NCBI GenBank assembly: GCA_029779435.1
Contig: JAKPAM010000056.1
Location: forward strand, 1-43,363
Direction of reading: 5' to 3'
Source of the DNA: Pseudomonadota bacterium
Lineage (GTDB): Bacteria > Pseudomonadota > Gammaproteobacteria > Burkholderiales > Burkholderiaceae_E
DNA: 43,363 nt
The notes below the pieces were generated by a model. It was not told where the DNA came from and did not search any database. It saw only the letters and a list, made by a program, of their open reading frames with translations. Both the position numbers and the translations under genes were made by a program. Of the stretch, positions 9,401 through 15,210 are shown one piece after another (position 1 is the first letter of the stretch; each line of letters starts with the position of its first letter).

Positions 9401-12400
9401 ATCGAGGCGGCCCTGCTGGCCGATGTCGCCGTACGCGAGGCGAAGGTGGTGCTGCAGACCGGTCACGACGACCGCCGGATCGTCGCGTACGTCGTGCTCG
9501 ATCCGAATGACGGCCAGCCGCCGGCGCCAACGGAAAGCCGGGTACGCGAGTGGCAGCAGATTTACGACGAGGTCATCTACGACACCCTGGAGGAGTCAGG
9601 CAGCGGGTTGCCCGAGGGGGCCGGAACCCCTGGCACATTCAACATCACCGGCTGGATCAGCAGCTACACCGGCCAGCCGATCGCCGCCGAGGAGATGCTG
9701 GAGCAGGTCGATCAGACCGTCGAGCTCATCCTGGCCGCTACGCCGGTCTCGTCCCCCGCGGTGCTGGAGATCGGTTGCGGGACCGGACTGCTGCTGTTCC
9801 GTCTCGTCGGCTCCGCACGCCACTACGTGGCAACCGACTTCTCCCGCACCGCCCTGGACTACGTCGAGCGCCACCTGGATCCCGACGCGGCCCGGTCGGT
9901 CACGCTCCTGGAACGTGGCGCAGACGACTTCAGCGGGCTGGCGGACCAGCGCTTCGACCTGGTGATCCTGAACTCGGTGGTCCAGTACTTTCCGTCGGCG
10001 CGCTATCTGCGTGACGTACTGGACAAGGCCATCTCGGTGCTCGAGCCCGGTGGCTCGATCTTCCTCGGCGACATCCGCAACCTTGCGCTGCTCGACGCGT
10101 TCCACGCAGCGGTCGAGCTGCATCAGGCGCCGAACGGGACCTCGACCGGCGAGCTGCGCGCTCGTGTGCGCCAGCAGGCCGCGGCCGAGCGGGAGTTGCT
10201 GGTTGCCCCGCAGCTTTTCCACGCGTTCGCCGCCGGCCAGCCCTCGATTGCCGAGGTGACCATCACCCCGAAGCGGGGTCGCGCCTGCAACGAGCTCACC
10301 CAGTTCCGCTACGACGTGGTGCTGTCCACCGCGTCGCCGGCGGTTCCCGCCAACGCACTGCCTGGACGGGACTGGACCGAGCACGGGCTCAGCGTGCCTC
10401 GGCTCCGGCAGCAACTGCGCGACGAGGCGCCGGAGGTGCTGCGCGTGGCGCGGATCCCGAACGCCAGGACCGAACGTGCGGTGTCGGCACTCCGCTGCCT
10501 CGACCAGGACCCGCCGGCGACAGCCGGCGAGCTTCGGCGCGCGCTCGACCAGTTGCCGATGGTCGGGGTCGACCCGGAGGACCTGTGGGCGCTGTGCGAC
10601 GATGTGCGGTACGCCGTCGACCTGAGCTGGACCGAGGGGCGCAGCGACGGGGCGTTCGACGTGACGTTCCGCCGTCGCGATGCCCTCGAATCGGCCTGCC
10701 ATGACACCGGGGAGCCGGCTGCCTCGATGGACCCGACGGACCCAACGGACCCAACGGACCCAACGGATTCGACGGATTCGACGGATTCGACGGATTCGAC
10801 GGATTCGACGGATTCGACGGATTCGACCTGGGCCGGGTACACCAACCATCCCGAGTCGGCCGGGAGCGGCCACGAACGCATCCCGCGGCTCCGTGAGGCG
10901 CTGCAGCAGCGGATGCCCGACTACATGGTGCCGAGCGCTTTCGTCGTGCTGGGCCAGCTTCCGATCACGCCGAACGGCAAGATCGATCTCGCGGCGCTGC
11001 CGGCACCGGACACCAGCCGGCCGGTGCTGACCGGCGGCTACCTGGCGCCGCGCAGCCCGCTGGAGCAGGTGCTGGCCGACCACTGGGCCGCCGTCCTGAG
11101 GCTCGATCGAGTCGGCGTCAGCGACGATTTCTTCGAGCTGGGTGGACACTCGCTGCTTGCCACCCAGGTGGTGGCACGATTGTCCGACACGCTCGGCTAC
11201 CCGGTGAGCTTGCGGATGATGTTCGCGCATCCGACCGTGGCCGAGCTCGCCGTCGCACTGGCGGCCGAGGCCGAGCCGGACCATCCGTTGGGGCGCGACG
11301 GTGCCGGCGCCCATCACCGGATCGGGCGACGTCCGGGATCCGGGCTGGCGCCGCAGTCGTATTCGCAGCAGCGGCTGTGGCTGCTCGAGGCGCTCCAGCC
11401 CGGCACGCCGATCTATACCGTCCGTGCTGCGGTCCGGATGACCGGGAGGGTGGACGAGGCAGTGCTGGCTCGCAGCCTGCGTGAGCTGGCCCGCCGGCAC
11501 GAGTCGCTGCGTACGACCTTCGCCGTGCTCGACGGTCAGCCGGTGCAGCTCGTCGCACCACCGGGGGAGGTCGAGCTGACCGTGGTGGAGATCGAGGCGC
11601 CCACCCAGGACGAACGCGACCGCCTGCTCTGGGCGCGGGCGAACGAGGAGGCCGACCATCGGTTCGACCTGTCGGTCGGTCCGCTGTTCCGGGCAACCCT
11701 GCTGCGAGATGGGCCGGTCGACCCGGTCGTGCTGCTGACCATGCATCACATCGTCGCCGATGGGTGGTCGGTGGGCATCCTGCTGCGCGAGCTTGCCACG
11801 ATCCAGGCCGCCTTCGCCTGCGGCGAACCGTCGCCGCTTCCGGACCTGCCAATCCAGTATGCCGACTACGCGTACTGGCAGCAGCGGTCCACGGCAAACG
11901 GGGCGCTCCGCGATCAACTGGCCTACTGGACGAAGCAAGTCGAGCAGCTACCCTCATTGGACCTGCCGTCGAGCCGGCCCCGGCCGGCCGTACCTGGGCT
12001 GGCGGGCGCCCGTGAGCAGGTCGTGCTCTCCGAGTCGGCGACCGCCGCGCTCACCGGGCTGAGCCGACGCGAGGGCGCCACGATGTTCATGACGCTGGTC
12101 GCGGCGTGGCAGATCGTGCTTGGCCGGCTGAGCGGCCAGGACGATTTCGGGATCGGCACCCCGATCGCCAACCGCACCCGGGCCGAGACCGAGGGCATCG
12201 TCGGGTTCTTCCTCAATACCCTCGTGCTTCGGGCGGACCTGAGCGGCGACCCGACCGTCCGTGAACTGCTGGCCCGCGTTCGCGAGACGACCATGGAGGC
12301 GTTCGCAAACCAGGACCTGCCGTTCGAGCGGCTGCTGGAGGCGGTACGTCCGCCGCGCGATCCCAGTCGGACGCCGCTGTTCCAGGTCTTCCTCAACCTG

Positions 12401-14554
12401 CTCAACTTCGCCGACGAGCGGCTCAACCAGCCGATGACGTTCGGCGAGGCGCCGCCTGCCGATGAGTACGCGCAGTTCGATCTCACCCTCTATGCCGGCG
12501 TGCAGGATCATCGTCTGCAGTTGCATCTGGTGTATCGGACCGACCTCCACGACAGGGCGACTGCCCGCCGGCTGCTCGGCTATCTGAGCGTCGTGCTCGC
12601 GCAGGTCGCGCTTGATCCGGATCGTCGGATCTCCGCGGTGCCGATGCTGCCGCCGGACACGCGCTGGCGGGAGCAGGGTCGCCGCCGACCGGTTTTGCCC
12701 GAGGTGCCGTACGAGCCGTTCGAAGCCGCCGAGATCGAGCAGTCGGTCTGCGCGCGACTCGCTGCCCAGGTCCGTCGGCACCCGGATCGGATCGCGATCC
12801 AGACCGCCGCGACGACATGGACCTATCGGCAGCTCTGGCGGCGGGTGCGGCGGATGGTGTCGGCGGTCCGCCGGGCCACCCCTGCCGAGGCCGCACGGGT
12901 CGCGGTGCTTTGCGATCACGACGCGCCGATGGTGCTCGCGCTGGTGGCGATCCTGGAGGCCGGTCTGGCGTACGTACCGCTGGATCCCGCGCACCCGGTC
13001 GACCGGCTGGCGGCGCTGGTCGAGGACGCCCAGGTCGATCTGGTGGTCGCTGGCCGGGGAAACATCGCCACCGCGCAGTTGATCCGCGGGTCTTGTCCGA
13101 CATTGGTCGTCGAGGACGAGGGCCGGGTCGATGCGGAGGAGGACGCGGATCCGGATCCGGCCAGCTCCGCGGTCAGCCCGGACGCGATCGCGTACCTGCT
13201 CTATACGTCCGGCACCACGGGGCGGCCGAAGGGCGTGATCCAGAACCACCGCAACCTGCTGCACCACATCCGCGCGTACACCAACGGCCTGCACCTGGGG
13301 CCGCAGGACCGGCTGGCGCTGCTCGCGTCGTACAGCTTCGACGCGGCGGTGATGGACATCTACGGTGCGCTGCTCAACGGCGCCACGCTGTGCCTGTATG
13401 ACATACGGCGCGAGGGCCTGCCGGGCCTGCCGCGCTGGCTGACCGGGCAGCGCATCACGATCTACCACTCCACTCCCACGGTCTTCAGACAGGTCTTCGA
13501 CGATCCGCAGGGCAATGCCGCCTGCCTGGGGTCGTCCACGCTTCGAATGGTGGTGCTCGGCGGCGAGGAGGTCCGGGCCGCCGACCGGGACTTGTTCGCT
13601 GCCGCCAGCCCGCCCGACTGCCTGCTCGTCAATGGGCTCGGGCCGACCGAGTCGACGCTGGCGTTGCAGTGGCTGCTCGATCGCCATGCTCCGGTCGACG
13701 GTCGGACCGTGCCGGTTGGATACCCGGTGGAGGACACCACGGTGCGGGTGCTGAACGAGTCGGGAGTGGAAGTCGACGTCTACGGGGTCGGCCGGATCGT
13801 GATCGAGAGCCGGTACCTGGCTCTCGGCTACTGGCGGCGGCCGGAGCAGACGCGCGCGGTATTCCGTCCCTCGGTCGCCGATCCGGGAATCCGACGCTAC
13901 GACACCGGCGATCTGGGGCGCAGGCTCCCCGACGGCTCGATCGCCTACGCGGGTCGGCGAGACCGGCAGCTCAAGATCCGTGGTCAGCGGGTCGAGGTCG
14001 GCGAGGTGGAGGCGTTGCTCGTCGCGCATCCTGCCGTCAGCGACGCCCTGGTCACCGTCGTCGATGCGCCGACGGCAGGTCCGGCAGCAGGTCCGGTGCT
14101 GGTCGGATATGTCCAGTGCCGCCGCGAGTGCAGCGCGACGTCAGCCGAGCTGCGGGAGCACCTGCGTCGGATGCTCCCGGCGCATATGGTCCCTGCCGCG
14201 ATCGTCACCCTCGATGCGCTGCCGGTCACCGTGACCGGCAAGGCCGACCGGCGTGCGCTGCCGGTTCCCGATCTGTCAGCGTCCGCGTCCAGCCGGCGGA
14301 CTGCGCCTCGTTCCGACCTGGAGCGCGCGCTGGCGGGCTTGTTCGCCGCCGTGCTGTGCCGGCCCGAGGTCGGTATCACCGACGACTTCTTCGCGCTCGG
14401 CGGGCACTCGCTGCTCGCCACCCAACTGCTTTCACGGGTGCGGTCGACCCTCCTGATCGAGCTGCCGCTCCGGGTGCTGTTCGAGCATCCGACCGTGGCC
14501 GGCCTGGCCGCCGTGATCGAGCACGGTCCGCCACCAACGACACCTACCGGATGA
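3473..14554 (+). CDS. Trimodular non-ribosomal peptide synthetase with in-line N-methyltransferase, no thioesterase
   Basis: A 3693-residue NRPS. Order, with approximate residues: C1 5-440 (HHTVADG from 137), A1 476-985 (TSGSTGAPKG near 625), T1 (Ser1052 in LGGHS); C2 1110-1545 (HHIISDG from 1245), A2 1568-2505 (YTSGSTGTPKG near 1718) with an N-methyltransferase inserted after A8 (SSYTGQPI near 2064, VLEIGCGTG from 2097), T2 (Ser2560); C3 2625-3065 (HHIVADG from 2758), A3 3090-3595 (YTSGTTGRPKG near 3244), T3 (Ser3646). All condensation His motifs and carrier serines are intact. The protein stops 47 residues after Ser3646, so there is no TE, reductase or epimerase domain. Hand alignment to GrsA gives codes A1 DVENVCAITK, A2 DAFFLGVTFK (Val/Ile-like) and A3 DAMHVLGLAK. 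The GTG start follows an in-frame TAG at 3458. A module-1 C domain suggests N-acylation or a partner upstream. No MbtH or PPTase gene is nearby. Confidence 0.95.
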   Translation: MTPTAGQHFPVSFAQQRLWFLEQLAPGSPAYAIPVTLRLSTAVDVAALRRSVNEIVRRHEVLRTRFEMVDGELRQVVQDVSIELPVVDLDQAAGPDEIGRRLAFEAGRRFDLGTGPLIRATLFRLGPHDHLLAVILHHTVADGWSVGVFFDELTEIYPAFVQGLPSPLPELSQQYADYAVWQREQLRGTVLERELAYWRTQLAGLPILPLLRSEGPLHASSPDAAASPAATSPASATTTRSMIIGAATEAQLAALGRDQGATLFMSLLAVFESLLQRATGARDFGVGTVIANRTRVETEGLIGCFVNTLIIRAAIEESDSFQTLLGRVKDTTLDAYSHQELPFERIVEDLRPPREAGRNPLAQVLFSVHNTPPVTRQIDARQDRQDWEVDRGTANFDLTVDLWSTPDGLQSRWQCRPEAASAAQIDQLMARFAALVEAVVAQPHERLADLLPVPGSDRSALLAQGRGPVVAYPQVPVHRLIAEQATEYPDRVAAVSDAGTVSYARMQAQADGVAAALDGRVEPGEIVAICLPSSPGLGAALLGVLAAGAVFLILDPGDPPARRAQLIRLAGTRLVITDAGMSSRFDPNLLTVLDLADLVENHGIEGAVRPSSAATADDPAYLVFTSGSTGAPKGVLISHGALSNHCRAVAERYELGPRDRSIQLAPLGFDVVLEELLPLWTSGGSVCFPAGQGAISLATLTRQLRSEQISVLNIASSYWHEWVDHLERTGQQLPVSLRLVVCGSERAATRKLRRWQRLVGPRVRWMNAYGVAEATITATTCEPPYPLPDDYPAVVPIGWPLANIQAYVLDDAGEPVLAGADGELCLAGAGIGLGYLDQPELTGQQFRPSPFDAQPGARLYRTGDLARFGPDGTLQFLGRRDTQVKVHGFRVELAEIEARLLDYPGVSEAVVVPEQSAGAPGEAAELACDAADRLVAYLVGDDLDCDAPAAIRAYLRQRLPGHLMPGALTVLSSLPRTATGKVDRAALRAGAVQGSAVQRAVKRTDAREPGSMTDPVAPRTEREAQLTRLWAQALEVPAVGVLDDFFALGGHSLLAMRLVSAIQAELGIEVPLRTVFDAPTVAGQAAAIEMLIEDGDGKRMAEAIGSDPVTATSPLSYAQRRLWFLDQLAPGSAFYNMPIVLRLRHQVDVPVLEQTLNEIVRRHAVLRTTFSVRDGEPVQQVAPTHTVHVDVTDLRHLGDEEREAEAQRLATAESRRPFDLSRGPMIRAGLLRLGEQDGMLLLTLHHIISDGWSLGVLFREISVLYDAYADGRPSPLPALPIQYADYARWQRGWLQGEVLARQLDYWTGQLRGLPDLVLPTDRPAPAVATFRGARRFFSLDADLVPGVEDLAKRTDTTLFMVLLAAFQVLMSRYSGQADFPVGVPIANRVRQETEGLIGFFVNTLVLRADLSGDPSFHQLLARVRETSLAAFEHQDLPFERLVEELHPRRDAGRSPLVQVMFALQNAPEADISTTGSVEVVEVERGTANFDLVLDLWLRGGELGGRLEYSTELFDAARMERLLGHYRNLLTAAVERPDEPVTTLPLLTEEERQELADWNRTDTDYPADALLSEQFENQARMAPGAPALRYATESLTYGELNARANRLARLLRSQGVRPADRVAIHLAPSARHIVAMLAILKAGAVYVPLDPSYPAARLKLMIDDARPRVVLTSADLAGSLPTSDAAVLDLDAATAALARQSADDLAMPGSAGDPAYVMYTSGSTGTPKGIVIPQRAITRLVRCTNYLQITASDRVAQASNLSFDAATFEVWGALLNGAELVGLAKDVLLSATPCEAFLREHAVTTMFVTTAVFNQLARERPTAFSSLATLLVGGEAADRNRMRDVLASDPPSRLLHVYGPTECTTFATWHQLCLADLDSTAVPIGRPVANTRGHVLDEHRQPVPIGVVGELYLGGPGLALGYLGKPERTDEVFEQTPWGRLYRTGDLVRLRSDLALTFVGRRDSQIKLRGHRIELEEIEAALLADVAVREAKVVLQTGHDDRRIVAYVVLDPNDGQPPAPTESRVREWQQIYDEVIYDTLEESGSGLPEGAGTPGTFNITGWISSYTGQPIAAEEMLEQVDQTVELILAATPVSSPAVLEIGCGTGLLLFRLVGSARHYVATDFSRTALDYVERHLDPDAARSVTLLERGADDFSGLADQRFDLVILNSVVQYFPSARYLRDVLDKAISVLEPGGSIFLGDIRNLALLDAFHAAVELHQAPNGTSTGELRARVRQQAAAERELLVAPQLFHAFAAGQPSIAEVTITPKRGRACNELTQFRYDVVLSTASPAVPANALPGRDWTEHGLSVPRLRQQLRDEAPEVLRVARIPNARTERAVSALRCLDQDPPATAGELRRALDQLPMVGVDPEDLWALCDDVRYAVDLSWTEGRSDGAFDVTFRRRDALESACHDTGEPAASMDPTDPTDPTDPTDSTDSTDSTDSTDSTDSTDSTWAGYTNHPESAGSGHERIPRLREALQQRMPDYMVPSAFVVLGQLPITPNGKIDLAALPAPDTSRPVLTGGYLAPRSPLEQVLADHWAAVLRLDRVGVSDDFFELGGHSLLATQVVARLSDTLGYPVSLRMMFAHPTVAELAVALAAEAEPDHPLGRDGAGAHHRIGRRPGSGLAPQSYSQQRLWLLEALQPGTPIYTVRAAVRMTGRVDEAVLARSLRELARRHESLRTTFAVLDGQPVQLVAPPGEVELTVVEIEAPTQDERDRLLWARANEEADHRFDLSVGPLFRATLLRDGPVDPVVLLTMHHIVADGWSVGILLRELATIQAAFACGEPSPLPDLPIQYADYAYWQQRSTANGALRDQLAYWTKQVEQLPSLDLPSSRPRPAVPGLAGAREQVVLSESATAALTGLSRREGATMFMTLVAAWQIVLGRLSGQDDFGIGTPIANRTRAETEGIVGFFLNTLVLRADLSGDPTVRELLARVRETTMEAFANQDLPFERLLEAVRPPRDPSRTPLFQVFLNLLNFADERLNQPMTFGEAPPADEYAQFDLTLYAGVQDHRLQLHLVYRTDLHDRATARRLLGYLSVVLAQVALDPDRRISAVPMLPPDTRWREQGRRRPVLPEVPYEPFEAAEIEQSVCARLAAQVRRHPDRIAIQTAATTWTYRQLWRRVRRMVSAVRRATPAEAARVAVLCDHDAPMVLALVAILEAGLAYVPLDPAHPVDRLAALVEDAQVDLVVAGRGNIATAQLIRGSCPTLVVEDEGRVDAEEDADPDPASSAVSPDAIAYLLYTSGTTGRPKGVIQNHRNLLHHIRAYTNGLHLGPQDRLALLASYSFDAAVMDIYGALLNGATLCLYDIRREGLPGLPRWLTGQRITIYHSTPTVFRQVFDDPQGNAACLGSSTLRMVVLGGEEVRAADRDLFAAASPPDCLLVNGLGPTESTLALQWLLDRHAPVDGRTVPVGYPVEDTTVRVLNESGVEVDVYGVGRIVIESRYLALGYWRRPEQTRAVFRPSVADPGIRRYDTGDLGRRLPDGSIAYAGRRDRQLKIRGQRVEVGEVEALLVAHPAVSDALVTVVDAPTAGPAAGPVLVGYVQCRRECSATSAELREHLRRMLPAHMVPAAIVTLDALPVTVTGKADRRALPVPDLSASASSRRTAPRSDLERALAGLFAAVLCRPEVGITDDFFALGGHSLLATQLLSRVRSTLLIELPLRVLFEHPTVAGLAAVIEHGPPPTTPTG
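10730..10828 (+). repeat. 9-bp tandem repeat (11 units) inside the NRPS gene
   Basis: Eleven consecutive 9-bp units, four of the gacccaacg type followed by seven of the gattcgacg type, encode (Asp-Pro-Thr)4(Asp-Ser-Thr)7 at residues 2420-2452. The array lies in the linker between the inserted N-methyltransferase and the last A-domain segment (A9/A10) of module 2. Nine-bp units keep the frame, so copy number could vary without breaking the enzyme. The near identity of units points to recent slippage expansion. Confidence 0.95.
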
Positions 14555-15186
14555 CAGCCATGCAGATGCCACAGCACCCCGATATCACCTTGTCGGAGAC
14601 AAGCAGCGGAGAGGTCACCCTCAGCATCGACTCCGGCCAGGCGATGCAGGGCTGGGAGAAGGCGCTGATGGAGGAGTCCGCCGACCTGCTCTGCCAGTTC
14701 GGCACGAGCTTCGTCGAGGCGGGCCTGGGGCTGGGCCTGTCGGCGCTGCGCATCGCCGGGCAGCCGACGACGCGCACGCATGTCGTCGTCGAGCTCTATC
14801 GCGAGGTGATCGACCTGTTCGTCCAGCGCCGTCCCGATCGGCCGGCGTCGCTGCAGATCGTGCAGGCCGATTTTTTCGACTACATCAAGAGCGTCCCGCC
14901 CGGCAGCCTGGACGGCATCTTCTTCGACCCGGCCCTGCCGACCTCGACCTGGAGCGACGGACCATTCTGGGACGCTGTCGTGCCGACCCTGGTCGACGCG
15001 CTGCGGCCCGGCGGCGCCCTGATTCCGTTCTTCTCCACCGTGCCGCAGCTTCGCTGGCAGTATCTCGACTACTTCGATCGCGTGATCGTGCTCCCGCGGG
15101 CCTTCACCGCGTACGCCGACACCGGTTATACCTCCGCCACCTCCGGCCGGGCCTACATCCAGTGCTTCGTGAAGGCAGAGCACTGA
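14551..15186 (+). CDS. SAM-dependent methyltransferase, guanidinoacetate methyltransferase (GAMT/RMT2)-like
   Basis: A 211-residue class I methyltransferase that overlaps the NRPS stop by 4 nt (ATGA), so the two are very probably co-translated. It follows human GAMT over most of its length: AMQGWEKALM (31-40) matches the GAMT segment VMERWETPYM with its substrate Glu (E36); motif I is VEAGLGLGLSA; the SAM-ribose acidic residue is E81; and DGIFFDP (121-127) matches DGILYDT, with D126 at the place of the GAMT catalytic Asp; LRPGG follows. GAMT and its yeast relative Rmt2 methylate guanidino nitrogens. It may tailor the NRPS product or a guanidino-bearing precursor; the substrate is unknown. An ATG at 14560 is an alternative start. 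Confidence 0.82.
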   Translation: MTAMQMPQHPDITLSETSSGEVTLSIDSGQAMQGWEKALMEESADLLCQFGTSFVEAGLGLGLSALRIAGQPTTRTHVVVELYREVIDLFVQRRPDRPASLQIVQADFFDYIKSVPPGSLDGIFFDPALPTSTWSDGPFWDAVVPTLVDALRPGGALIPFFSTVPQLRWQYLDYFDRVIVLPRAFTAYADTGYTSATSGRAYIQCFVKAEH

Positions 15187-15188
15187 TC

Positions 15189-15210
15189 CGACCGCGGTGT
15201 CAGGCGGTCG
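15189..15210. terminator. Hairpin between convergent methyltransferase and cphA genes
   Basis: cgaccgc (15189-15195) and gcggtcg (15204-15210) form a 7-bp stem with an 8-nt loop in the 13-bp gap between the two convergent stop codons, extending into the last codons of cphA. It could work as a bidirectional terminator. No T tract follows, so confidence is modest. Confidence 0.4.

Noticed and set aside
9596..14029. 780- and 691-codon minus-strand frames inside the NRPS gene
   Set aside because: They are antisense shadows of a gene with complete NRPS motifs; no domain is recognisable in them.
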